Shown piece by piece: positions 18,552 through 26,363 of a stretch of 64,000 nucleotides of DNA. A program made the position numbers and the translations under genes. Under the pieces are notes generated by a model, which was given only the letters and a program-made list of their open reading frames with translations, was not told the DNA's origin and ran no database searches. The stretch's first letter is position 1; each line of letters begins with the position of its first letter. Source of the DNA: Mesorhizobium loti (lineage in GTDB: Bacteria > Pseudomonadota > Alphaproteobacteria > Rhizobiales > Rhizobiaceae); assembly GCF_001510895.1 (NCBI RefSeq), contig NZ_LPWA01000131.1, positions 62,001 to 126,000 on the forward strand, written 5' to 3'.

Positions 18552-19085
18552 ATGAAACGGTCGATGGCACGCTTCGATATTGTCGGGCAGTTGGGGTCGC
18601 TCAGGCGCTATGCGCGCGCTCTGACGCGCGACAGCGCCGACGCCGAGGATCTCGTGCACGATGCGCTGGTGCGCGCCTATGAGCGGCGCGGCACCTTTCG
18701 CTCGGGCGGCAATCCGCGCGCCTGGCTGCTTGCGATCGTGCACAACATCTTCATCGACCGCATTCGCTCGCGTCGGTCGGAAGCAGCGCGCATCGAGCAG
18801 GCCGGCCATCTCGCCGATCAGAGCGTAGCGGCATCCCAGGACCATTCGGTGCGCCTTTCGCAAGTGAGGGAAGCCTTTCTGTCGCTGCCGGAGGAGCAGC
18901 GCTCCGCCCTGCATCTCGTCGCCATCGAAGGCCTGAGCTACGCCCAGGCGGCCGACGTCAGCGGCGTGCCGCTTGGAACGCTGATGTCGCGCATCGGCCG
19001 CGCGCGTGCGGCGCTGCGCGAGATGGAGGAGGGCGCTCCGGCGCGCGGCAAAAATCACTTGAGGATCGTGGGAGGTGAATCATGA
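18552..19085 (+). CDS. ECF-family RNA polymerase sigma factor
   Basis: 177-residue group IV sigma factor. Region 2 is seen as SADAEDLVHDALVRAYERRGTFR and PRAWLLAIVHNIFIDRIRSRR, and region 4 as LPEEQRSALHLVAIEGLSYAQAADVSGVPLGTLMSRIGRARAALRE. Region 3 is absent, as usual for ECF sigmas. The TGA overlaps the ATG of the next gene (ATGA at 19082-19085), whose product has anti-sigma architecture, so the two form a sigma/anti-sigma pair. A second ATG at 18564 may be the true start given the position of the candidate promoter. Confidence 0.9.
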   Translation: MKRSMARFDIVGQLGSLRRYARALTRDSADAEDLVHDALVRAYERRGTFRSGGNPRAWLLAIVHNIFIDRIRSRRSEAARIEQAGHLADQSVAASQDHSVRLSQVREAFLSLPEEQRSALHLVAIEGLSYAQAADVSGVPLGTLMSRIGRARAALREMEEGAPARGKNHLRIVGGES

Positions 19086-19855
19086 CCGCTATCGTCGATC
19101 CCGTGACCGATGCCGATCTCGACGCTTATATCGACGATCAGCTCGACGTCGCCCGCCGCATAGAGGTCGAGGCCTTTCTTTCCGCACGCCCGGAAGTGGC
19201 GGCGCGCGTGATGTCCGATCTCAGAACGCGTGACGAGCTGCGGGTGGCGCTTGCTAGCCCTGTCGGCATGGCGCGCCCGGTAACGACGGAGGCTGCGTGG
19301 CGGCTGGAGAGAGCGCTTACCAGGGATCGTGTCTTTTCCGTGCTGCAACGCGCCGCGGCCGCTGCCGTGCTCGTGGCCGCGGGCTGGTTGGCGAACGGTA
19401 TCTTCGGGCCGATCGCTGTGACCAAGGTCGTCGCCTCGACCCAGCCGCCCGTCTATGTCGAAGAAGCGGTGAGCGCGCACCGGACGACGCTGGTGCGCGA
19501 GACGATGCCGTCGCAACCGGAAGCGCCGAGCTACAATGCCGACGAAATCCGCGCCGCGACCGCGATCGTCATGCCGTCATTGCCTGACGACTGGAGGATC
19601 CGCGACGTCCAGATCTATCCGTCGCGCTTCGGGCCGAGCGTCGAAATGGCACTCCAAACGAAGGACCTCGGACTGGTGTCGCTGTTTGCGATCAGGCCGG
19701 GCACGTTCGACGTGGTGAAGCCGACGGTCGTGCCTTCGGGCGATATCTCGTCCGCCTATTTCCAGATCGGCGAGGTCGCTTATGCCGTCGTTGGGCGAAG
19801 CGATGCCGGCGATCTCGATCGGGCCGCCGAAAAGCTGGCCCGCACGCTTTACTGA
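19082..19855 (+). CDS. Membrane-anchored anti-sigma factor
   Basis: 257-residue single-pass protein. The cytoplasmic amino-terminal part begins VTDADLDAYIDDQLDVARRIEVEAFLSARPEVAARV, a typical anti-sigma helix pair, but has no His-x3-Cys-x2-Cys, so it is not a zinc (ZAS) type. One transmembrane helix spans about 88-108 (AAAAAVLVAAGWLANGIFG). The remainder, about 145 residues, would be periplasmic. It is translationally coupled to the sigma gene and 24 bases before the Bax-inhibitor-type gene. The signal sensed by the periplasmic domain is unknown. Confidence 0.82.
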   Translation: MTAIVDPVTDADLDAYIDDQLDVARRIEVEAFLSARPEVAARVMSDLRTRDELRVALASPVGMARPVTTEAAWRLERALTRDRVFSVLQRAAAAAVLVAAGWLANGIFGPIAVTKVVASTQPPVYVEEAVSAHRTTLVRETMPSQPEAPSYNADEIRAATAIVMPSLPDDWRIRDVQIYPSRFGPSVEMALQTKDLGLVSLFAIRPGTFDVVKPTVVPSGDISSAYFQIGEVAYAVVGRSDAGDLDRAAEKLARTLY

Positions 19856-19879
19856 GAAATCCAACCAAGGAGAACCCGA

Positions 19880-20596
19880 ATGAACAGCCCCAATCTCGGA
19901 TACCGAATGGGCACCGGCGTCCAGGCCGGAGCGGTCTATGATGAGGGCCTGCGCAAGCACATGCTGCGCGTCTACAACTATATGGGCCTCGGTCTTGTCG
20001 TTACCGGCCTTGTCGCCCTTTTCGTGGCTTCGACGCCGGCGCTCTATGTGCCGATCTTCTCCAGCCCGCTGAAATGGGTGGTGATGCTGGCGCCGCTCGC
20101 TTTCGTCATGCTCTTCTCGTTCAAGATGCAGACGATGTCGGCGGCAAGCGCGCAGGCCATGTTCTGGGCCTTCTGTGCCGTCATGGGCCTGTCGCTCGCT
20201 TCGGTGTTTCTGGTCTTCACCGGCACCAGCATCGCGCGCACCTTCTTCATTGCCGCCACCATGTTCGGCGCCACCAGCCTCTACGGCTACACGACCAGGC
20301 GCGACCTGACGCAGTTCTCGTCCTTCCTGATCATGGGCCTGATCGGCGTGGTGATCGCCAGTTTGGTCAACCTGTTTCTCGGCTCGACCGCGCTGCAATT
20401 CGCCATCTCGGTGATCGGCATCGCCGTCTTCATCGGCCTGACCGCCTGGGACACGCAGACGATCAAGGAACAGTATGCCGAGAATTTCGATGCGGAATCG
20501 CAGCAGAAACTCGCCGTCTTCGGCGCCTTCACGCTCTATCTGAACTTCATCAACATCTTCCAGCTGCTGCTGAATTTCACCGGCGAGCGCGAATAG
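19880..20596 (+). CDS. Bax inhibitor-1/YccA-family membrane protein
   Basis: 238-residue polytopic membrane protein with seven hydrophobic segments, beginning after a short soluble leader. The family pattern is clear: YNYMGLGLVVTGLVALFVAS, MFWAFCAVMGLSLASVFLVFTGTSIARTFFIAATMFGATSLYGYTTRRDLTQFSSFLIMGLIGVV, and the terminal FGAFTLYLNFINIFQLLLNFTG. Bacterial homologues (YbhL, YccA) modulate FtsH and can act as pH-sensitive calcium leak channels. A good AAGGAGAA precedes the ATG, and a strong terminator follows. Confidence 0.92.
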   Translation: MNSPNLGYRMGTGVQAGAVYDEGLRKHMLRVYNYMGLGLVVTGLVALFVASTPALYVPIFSSPLKWVVMLAPLAFVMLFSFKMQTMSAASAQAMFWAFCAVMGLSLASVFLVFTGTSIARTFFIAATMFGATSLYGYTTRRDLTQFSSFLIMGLIGVVIASLVNLFLGSTALQFAISVIGIAVFIGLTAWDTQTIKEQYAENFDAESQQKLAVFGAFTLYLNFINIFQLLLNFTGERE

Positions 20597-20631
20597 TCCG
20601 GAACCGTAGCAGGCAACACCACTGGACTTGA

Positions 20632-20664
20632 AATGGCCGGAGGGAAGCCTCCGGCCATTTTTTC
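20632..20664 (+). terminator. Rho-independent terminator after the Bax-inhibitor-type gene
   Basis: A perfect 12-bp stem (20632-20643 with 20648-20659), GAAG loop, followed by a run of T. It closes the sigma/anti-sigma/YccA transcription unit. Confidence 0.88.
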
Positions 20665-20782
20665 ATTCGAAACAACAACTCAGGCAAAGATAACCGTTTG
20701 AAGCGCGGCATGGCCTGCTGCTCTTGAGTCCATGCAAAGCCATTTGCTAGCCTGCCGGCCAACCAGCCAGCCGCGAGGGCCC

Positions 20783-21663
20783 ATGGAACAGGATAGCCTG
20801 ACACTTCACGGCGACGGCATCTCGGCAACCATCGTCGGGCAGGGCGCGGAACTGATTTCATTGCGCGATGCCGACGGAACCGAGCTTTTGTGGCAGGCAG
20901 GTCCCGCCTGGCGGCGCCATTCCCCGGTGCTGTTTCCAATCGTCGGCCGGCTGAAGGACGACCAGTTGCGCCATCGCGGCCAAAACTATCCGATGACGCA
21001 GCACGGTTTCGCCCGCGACAGGCGCTTTGACTGGGCGGAGCAGGGGCCTTCCTCCTGCACTCTGGTCCTGACCGACGATGCAGGCAGCCGCGTCCATTAC
21101 CCGTTCGCTTTCCGCCTGGCCATACGCTACAGCCTTGCACCTCGGCAGCTTGGCGTAACCTTCGAGGTTACCGACACAGGCGACGAGGTGTTGCCGGCTT
21201 CGATCGGCGCTCACCCGGCCTTCAACTGGCCGCTGTTGCCGGAATTGCCCAAGGAAGCCTATCGGCTGACCTTTGCCGACAACGAGCCAGCGCCGATCCG
21301 CCGCCTGAAAGACGGGCTCATGCTGCCACAGCCACAACCCACGCCGATCGAAGGCAGGACGCTCGCGCTCTCCGAGCGGCTGTTCGATGACGACGCCGTC
21401 ATTCTGGACCAGCCAATGAGCGCCAGCGTCCGCTATGCCGCTGAGCGCGGGCCGACGATCGAAATGTCGTGGCAAGGTTTCAACGAACTGGGCATCTGGT
21501 CCAAGCCGGGCGGTGCGCCGTTCCTGTGCATCGAGCTTGGCACGGCGTCGCAAGCCCGGTCGATTTCGACGGCGAATTTGCCGACAAGCCGGGCGTGATG
21601 CTGATCGAACCTGGCGCGAAACGCACGCTGACCTACCAGATCACCCTCGGCCGGGAGCCCTAA
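20783..21663 (+). CDS. Aldose 1-epimerase-family protein (frame broken near the 3' end)
   Basis: Galactose mutarotase-like protein that would interconvert anomers of hexoses or hexose phosphates. The family pattern is visible: GAELISLRDADGTELLW, SPVLFPIVGRLKD, THGF-equivalent MTQHGFARDRRF, and IGAHPAFNWPL. The frame from 20783 goes wrong after PFLCIE. The expected PWHGVASPVDFDGEFADKPG continues one frame away and ends at 21663 with GREP, so one C is missing at about 21536. The start at 20783 (MEQDSLTLHGDGI) is preferred over 20732, which lacks family similarity. The protein should be about 293 residues. Confidence 0.85.
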
Positions 21664-21666
21664 GGC

Positions 21667-22077
21667 GTGGCTTTTGCGGTCAAGGCCGAGGTCGAGGATC
21701 CACAGGCGGAGACGTTCTCGTTTGCCGCCCAGAAAACCATGTATGGCGGCAAGCACATCGCCGAGGGCGATACGATCTTCGTGTTCGCCAGCGAGAACGA
21801 AGGCGGGCAGGGGCTTGTCGCGCGTGGCATCGTCACGTCGTCCGAGGCCATTCCCCGAAGACTCGACCTCGAGCGGCAGACGCCGCGCGTCAGCATTTCG
21901 ATCCGTCGCACTGCAATGGCCGTCCGGCGATTGGGCCGGGACGAACTCAAGCGGTTCAAGGACTGGAAGGACGGTCGGCCCGAGACCGAACTCAACTTCA
22001 AATTCTATCGCCAGGCGACGAACAAGATCGTCGGCATCTCGGACGAGACGGCGGTGTTTCTCAGCGGATTTTTCTAA
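21667..22077 (+). CDS. Uncharacterised small protein, possibly PUA/EVE-like
   Basis: 136 residues from a GTG start three bases after the end of the restored epimerase gene, so probably co-transcribed. It is all soluble. The stretch MYGGKHIAEGDTIFVFASENEGGQGLVARGIVTSSEAIP looks like the strand-rich opening of EVE/PUA-like small-molecule or modified-base binding domains (a conserved GD, then IFVFAS, then GLVARG), but this is weak. The rest is basic and mixed. It overlaps the methyltransferase stop on the other strand by four bases. I do not recognise a defined family. Confidence 0.6.
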   Translation: MAFAVKAEVEDPQAETFSFAAQKTMYGGKHIAEGDTIFVFASENEGGQGLVARGIVTSSEAIPRRLDLERQTPRVSISIRRTAMAVRRLGRDELKRFKDWKDGRPETELNFKFYRQATNKIVGISDETAVFLSGFF

Positions 22078-22517
22078 GGCGGCGAGCCACGGCCCAAATC
22101 GATCTCCTTCAACGGGTCGCCGCCGTCAATGAAGAGTCTGCCGCCTGGTTTCAGGGCCGCCTTGATGCGCGTCAACGCGGCCCTGCTAGCCTCGGGATGA
22201 CGCCCGTTGAGCGCGCCGACCCGCATGGCAAAGGCGACATCGAAGAAGGCATCGCCGGAACTCGATGCGAAGTCCTCGATTGCTACATGCCTGAAATCAA
22301 GGCTGCCCAAAGCCATCTCATCGGCCGATCCTGCCCGCGCCAATCGGATTGCCTTTTCCGAACGGTCGATCGCCAGAACGAACCCGTGGCCGATCCGGCG
22401 GGCGACAGCACGAGCGGCAACGCCGGGACCGCAGCCGATCTCCAGGACGCGAAGTCCCGGTTTCAACGGAAGCGCTTCGACGAACGCGGATATCCGCTCG
22501 GAGAGCCCAGCAGCCAT
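22074..22517 (-). CDS. Class I SAM-dependent methyltransferase (small)
   Basis: 147 residues from the chosen ATG (MAAGLSERISAFVEAL). Motif I is LRVLEIGCGPGVAARAVA and the following acidic residue is in VLAIDRSEKAI, with a motif IV-like FFDVAFAMRVGALN and motif VI LKPGGRLFIDGG. The substrate cannot be predicted. The frame stays open upstream to 22745, but that leader overlaps the GFA gene on the other strand and shows no family similarity. It is short for the family, so the amino-terminal helix may start further upstream from a non-ATG codon. Confidence 0.72.
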   Translation of the reverse strand: MAAGLSERISAFVEALPLKPGLRVLEIGCGPGVAARAVARRIGHGFVLAIDRSEKAIRLARAGSADEMALGSLDFRHVAIEDFASSSGDAFFDVAFAMRVGALNGRHPEASRAALTRIKAALKPGGRLFIDGGDPLKEIDLGRGSPP

Positions 22518-22637
22518 GAGACACGTTATGCAACTCGGTTTGTGGGCGAGGCAAGCGAGGTTGACGCAGCTTTCGTGGACGGCCCGGCGCGGTTCGTTGT
22601 AAACATCCGGTCCGCTTGATCTCGGAGGAGGTGCAAC

Positions 22638-23030
22638 ATGGACCGGTTTACGGGCGGTTGCCTTTGCGGCAATGTCCGGATCGTGGCGTCGGGTCGCCCA
22701 TACCGGGTCGGCATCTGTCACTGCCTCGACTGCCGCAAGCATCATGGCGCGCTTTTTTATGCTTCAGCGATATTCCCGCAGGATGCGGTGACCATCAATG
22801 GCGAAACGCGCGACTATGCCGGACGGTTTTTCTGTCCGCGCTGCGGTTCGTCCGTTTTCGCGCGCACCGGGGACGAGATCGAAGTGCATCTCGGCTCCCT
22901 GGATGCCCCTGACCAGCTGAAGCCGACTTATGAAAGCTGGATTATCCGTCGCGAGTCCTGGCTGCCGCCATTTCCGGTTGCGAAGCGGTATGAGCGCGAT
23001 CGTGAGGCCGAGGGCCGCTTCGAGGAGTAG
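22638..23030 (+). CDS. GFA-family (glutathione-dependent formaldehyde-activating type) zinc protein
   Basis: 130 residues with the zinc-ligand cysteines of the GFA/CENP-V domain: GGCLCGNVRI, GICHCLDCRKHHGALFYASAIFP, and FCPRCGSSVFAR. The founding member Gfa speeds formation of S-hydroxymethylglutathione, but most relatives, including this compact type, are of unknown substrate. A GGAGG lies about ten bases before the ATG. It converges on the winged-helix regulator. Confidence 0.88.
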   Translation: MDRFTGGCLCGNVRIVASGRPYRVGICHCLDCRKHHGALFYASAIFPQDAVTINGETRDYAGRFFCPRCGSSVFARTGDEIEVHLGSLDAPDQLKPTYESWIIRRESWLPPFPVAKRYERDREAEGRFEE

Positions 23031-23081
23031 CGACCGCCCGCTTCCAGATCGAATGGGCCGCTTGGAAGCTCGCGCCGGCCG

Positions 23082-24599
23082 TTATTCCGGAAGGCCGGCT
23101 TTGTGGAAGCCGTCGACGAAATGCTCGAGCGTCGCGTCGTCGCGGAACGGCTCGGTCCAGACCCAATGGCGGGTCGTGAAATGCGGATTGCTAACGAGGA
23201 ACAGGGCGACCTCCGCGCGCGCCTCGTCGAGCCGCCCGAGCTGGGCAAGGCTCGCCGCCAGGAAACGGCGTGAGCTGGTGCGATAGGTCTCGTCCCGGCG
23301 CAGCGTTTCGACGGCGGCCTCGTAGTCGCGCGCCGCATATTGGGCCGCGCCGAGCGTCAGATAGTACCAACTCGGTGGAAACGGGTTCAGCCGGAACGCC
23401 TTGCGAATGTGCTCGAGGCCTGCCTCGACCTGTCCGGCCAGCACCGCGATGTCCGACAGTGTCGCCCAGGCATCGGCTTCGTTCGGGTCGAGCTCGAACG
23501 CCTTGGCGAATTCCGCTTCCGCCTCGTCGAAGCGGCGCTCATAGGCAAGCAGATTGGCCAGCACCCAGCGGCAGCCGGCATCGCTGGGATCGATCGCCAC
23601 GGCTTTTCGGGCCAGTTCCAAGGCAAGGCTGCGGTTGGGTTCAATGGGTTCGCCCCAATGCACCCATCCCATCCAGTGGTTCATGGCAAGCCAGCGACAC
23701 GCCTCGGCGTATTCGGGATCGAGCAAAAGCGCGCGCGTAAGCATCAGATGCGCTTCCCGCGCCGTCTGCGGCGAGTCGTCGATGAGCTTGCGCGCCCGCA
23801 CGCAGAGATCGTAGGCTTCCAGATTTTTCGGCCGGTTGCGTGGCGGCGGCGCGCGTAGCCGGCCGAGCAGCGCCTCGACGATCTTGGCCGTCACCTCGTC
23901 CTGGACGGCAAAGATATCTTCCAGGCTGCGATCGAAGCGTTCCGCCCACAAATGCTCGCCACTCACGGCATCGACCAGCTGGGCGTTGATCCGCACGCGC
24001 CCCGCGGCGCGTCTTGCGCTGCCTTCGAGCAGGTAGCGCACGCCAAGGTCCTTTGCGATCGCGCGTACATCCATCGCCTTGCCTTTGTAAGCGAAGACCG
24101 AGTTGCGGGCGATGACGAACAGGCCAGCAACCCTGGAGAGGTCGGTGATCAGGTCTTCGGTCAACCCATCCGCGAAGGATTCCTGCTCGGGGCCACTGCT
24201 GAAATTAACGAAGGGCAGCACGGCGATCGATGGCTTGTCGGGTAGCGGCAAAGATCTTTGCTTCACGCCATCGAGCTTTTCGATGGGCCCGGTGAAGCGG
24301 TAGCCGACGCGCGGAACCGTGGCGATCCATTCCGCGCCGTCGGCGGCCGGGCCAAGCAGCTTCCTGAGTTGCGCGATCTGAACGGTGAGGTTGCCTTCCT
24401 CGACGACCGTGCCCGGCCACGCCGCGTCCATCAACTCGGTCTTGCCGAGGATTTCGCCGGGACGTCCGACGAGCGCGGCGAGCAGCTTTATCCCGCGGTT
24501 GCTAACGGCAACTGGGGTGTCGTCCCGAAGGAGCGTTCCCACACCCGGATCAAGCACGAACGGACCGAAGGCGAAGCGCGAGCGCTGCATGCGGCGCAT
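23082..24599 (-). CDS. Winged-helix transcriptional regulator with TolB-like and TPR domains
   Basis: 505 residues. An OmpR/CadC-type winged helix fills about 5-105 (FAFGPFVLDPGVGTLLRDDTPVAVSNRGIKLLAALVGRPG, then LRKLLGPAADGAEWIATVPRVGYRFTG). It is followed by a TolB-like segment (KPSIAVLPFVNFSSGPEQESFADGLTEDLITDLSRVAGLFVIARNS) and TPR repeats from about 280 onward. This layout is common in rhizobia and is often mis-annotated as adenylate cyclase; no cyclase catalytic domain is present, and no membrane helix. It is divergent from the DUF1127 gene, with three 10-bp-spaced TTTGGRA repeats directly upstream. Confidence 0.88.
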   Translation of the reverse strand: MRRMQRSRFAFGPFVLDPGVGTLLRDDTPVAVSNRGIKLLAALVGRPGEILGKTELMDAAWPGTVVEEGNLTVQIAQLRKLLGPAADGAEWIATVPRVGYRFTGPIEKLDGVKQRSLPLPDKPSIAVLPFVNFSSGPEQESFADGLTEDLITDLSRVAGLFVIARNSVFAYKGKAMDVRAIAKDLGVRYLLEGSARRAAGRVRINAQLVDAVSGEHLWAERFDRSLEDIFAVQDEVTAKIVEALLGRLRAPPPRNRPKNLEAYDLCVRARKLIDDSPQTAREAHLMLTRALLLDPEYAEACRWLAMNHWMGWVHWGEPIEPNRSLALELARKAVAIDPSDAGCRWVLANLLAYERRFDEAEAEFAKAFELDPNEADAWATLSDIAVLAGQVEAGLEHIRKAFRLNPFPPSWYYLTLGAAQYAARDYEAAVETLRRDETYRTSSRRFLAASLAQLGRLDEARAEVALFLVSNPHFTTRHWVWTEPFRDDATLEHFVDGFHKAGLPE

Positions 24600-24609
24600 C
24601 TATAGAGCG

Positions 24610-24636
24610 TTTGGAAGTTTTTGGAACTATTTGGGA
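24610..24636. promoter_or_regulatory. Triple TTTGGRA direct repeat at 10-bp spacing (putative operator)
   Basis: TTTGGAA at 24610, TTTGGAA at 24620 and TTTGGGA at 24630 start exactly ten bases apart, one helical turn. The run begins 10 bases before the winged-helix regulator's start (minus strand) and 103 bases before the DUF1127 gene (plus strand). OmpR-type winged helices bind direct repeats with about this pitch, so this may be the regulator's own operator. Confidence 0.55.
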
Positions 24637-24739
24637 GGCTTAATTACGACGCCGTTCGTATCCTGCAGAATTCAACCTCGTTCAGGTCGATGGCCTCCAG
24701 CTCCCAACCGTATGGGGCCTCAAACCATAGGAGGTTGCC

Positions 24740-24988
24740 ATGAACAACATTCTTGCGCCGGTCCAGCATCGAGCAGCTAGGCCGGGAACCCAAGTCGGGC
24801 GGACATCACGTCGGCGCTACAGCCTGGCGACCCTGCAAAACATGATCGCGGCATGGCGCGAGCAGACACGCTTTCGCTGGGATATCAAGCGGATGTCGGA
24901 GGCAAGTCCGCATCTGATCGACGATATCGGCCTGACGAAACAACAGGCCGAGCAAGAGATCGCCAAGTTGCCTTTCTGGCAACGGTAA
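24740..24988 (+). CDS. DUF1127-domain protein
   Basis: 82 residues. The carboxyl half carries the YjiS-like DUF1127 pattern: LATLQNMIAAWREQTRFRWDIKRMSEASPHLIDDIGLTKQQAEQEIAKLPFWQR. Small DUF1127 proteins in rhizobia and Agrobacterium are RNA-binding or regulatory and affect phosphate, glycan and stress pathways; the role of this one is not known. A clear AGGAGG lies just before the ATG (24730-24735), and the divergent winged-helix regulator makes it a likely target. Confidence 0.85.
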   Translation: MNNILAPVQHRAARPGTQVGRTSRRRYSLATLQNMIAAWREQTRFRWDIKRMSEASPHLIDDIGLTKQQAEQEIAKLPFWQR

Positions 24989-25121
24989 GGGGATGCTGCA
25001 AAGGCGCCACGTCGACATCGACGCCGGCGGAGGGAGCCTTTCGAAGGTTCCGTAGGGTAGGGAGACCTTGTTGCAAAAGCCGCATTCTGCAACTCTGGAA
25101 CCAGAGTGGGGAGCTGCAGCG

Positions 25122-25682
25122 ATGAAGAGCCTTCTGATTTTGGCGGGTTGTGGTTTGCTCCTTGCCGCCTTGTCGCCAGCTGTGGCCGAAGAGAAGGTAC
25201 GTGCCTCGGACAAGGCGGCGCTTGCGGAATGCCTGAAATATGTCAGCGATTTTGCTGGCGATGTTCCCGGAGTGAACGAAGCCCCAAAGCCGGCAGCCCA
25301 TATCGACAACGTCATCAAGCTCGCCGGACACGAGCCTGCCTCTTGCATCAACTACGTGACCGAGCTGTGCTCCTTTGAGAGCGACGACGGCCAGTCACAG
25401 CTGGGATTGATCGACTGCGCCGACCGCGAGGTCCGCGTATGGGAGGATCGTCTCAACACCACCTACGAAGCGCTCATGGCCAAGACCACACCCAAATTAC
25501 GGGAAGGCTATCGCAAGATGCAGCGCGCGTGGATCGTCTACCGCGATGCGCGCTGCGCTGCCGAGGGCGCCACCGAAACCGTCAATACCGATCGCCAGAG
25601 CAATATCATCGTCAGCTGCATGCTTGACGCGACGGCCCGGCAGGCGCTGATTCTTGATGATGAGCTGTGGGACCTGCAGTGA
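25122..25682 (+). CDS. Secreted LprI-like (DUF1311) protein
   Basis: 186 residues from the ATG at 25122 with a signal peptide (MKSLLILAGCGLLLAALSPAVA, cleavage near AVA-EE). The carboxyl half shows the DUF1311/LprI pattern: LIDCADREVRVWEDRLNTTYEALM, LREGYRKMQRAWIVYRDARC, and VSCMLDATARQALIL, with six cysteines available for disulfides in the periplasm. LprI of Mycobacterium inhibits lysozyme; for this protein only an extracytoplasmic role can be claimed. The frame is open from 25068 but that adds a leader with no signal function. Confidence 0.78.
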   Translation: MKSLLILAGCGLLLAALSPAVAEEKVRASDKAALAECLKYVSDFAGDVPGVNEAPKPAAHIDNVIKLAGHEPASCINYVTELCSFESDDGQSQLGLIDCADREVRVWEDRLNTTYEALMAKTTPKLREGYRKMQRAWIVYRDARCAAEGATETVNTDRQSNIIVSCMLDATARQALILDDELWDLQ

Positions 25683-25744
25683 TCGGGCGGCGAGGGGTGG
25701 CGAAGGCACATCGCTGAACGGCTTCAACGCTTCGAAGGGCCAAA

Positions 25745-26326
25745 ATGAGCGAAGAGCTACAGAACATTTGGGTGCTTGGTTCCAGCAACACGCTGGTGTT
25801 CCTTGCGGTTCTCCAGATCATCGATTTAGGGCTGACACTTCTCCATTCGCTGCAGGAGCGCAAAGGCCAATTATGGCGCTATTTCGGCGCGATTGCCGGG
25901 GTGAAGATACCCGACAGCTTCGGTCAGGTCGCATTCTTCGCAGGCTTGACACTTTCGCTGTGGATCGTGGGGCTGCTCGGGATATCCGGCACGCTGCTTT
26001 GGCAAACGCCGCTTGCGTTCGGCTGCCTCGGCGCAATCATCGGATGCCGGATATCGGACGGCCTGTTTTCGCACGTCCTGCTGAACAATGCGGGCTATCG
26101 GCCCAATCCGGGTCTGTCATCCGTCCCGCTTTACTTCATCGAGGTGTTGCTCCTCGTCATCGTATTCTTCCCAACGATCCGGCAGCACACTTTCTCGGTG
26201 GGAGTCGGGTTCATCATAGGCGCGCTCGCTTTCTATTCGGTCATTCCGGGTTTGAAGACGGTCGGGCGCTTGGTGTTCGAGCCCATCGAGCCATGGCAGA
26301 AGGGCAGCCCGCAGCCCAAGTGGTGA
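25745..26326 (+). CDS. Integral membrane protein (HXXEE-like)
   Basis: 193 residues with about five hydrophobic segments (TLVFLAVLQIIDLGLTLLHSL, VAFFAGLTLSLWIVGLLGISG, TPLAFGCLGAIIGCRISDGLF, VPLYFIEVLLLVIVFFP, GVGFIIGALAFYSVIPGL). The stretch SHVLLNNAGYRPNPGLSSV resembles the second half of the HXXEE domain, but the amino-terminal motif here is LHSLQER rather than HxxEE, so the assignment is tentative. It is 62 bases after the LprI-like gene. Function unknown. Confidence 0.6.
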   Translation: MSEELQNIWVLGSSNTLVFLAVLQIIDLGLTLLHSLQERKGQLWRYFGAIAGVKIPDSFGQVAFFAGLTLSLWIVGLLGISGTLLWQTPLAFGCLGAIIGCRISDGLFSHVLLNNAGYRPNPGLSSVPLYFIEVLLLVIVFFPTIRQHTFSVGVGFIIGALAFYSVIPGLKTVGRLVFEPIEPWQKGSPQPKW

Positions 26327-26363
26327 GATCGTGAAGCTGTCGAACTACCGGATCGCTGCCACA

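Noticed and set aside
22518..22745. Long amino-terminal extension of the small methyltransferase
   Set aside because: Overlaps the GFA gene and shows no family similarity.
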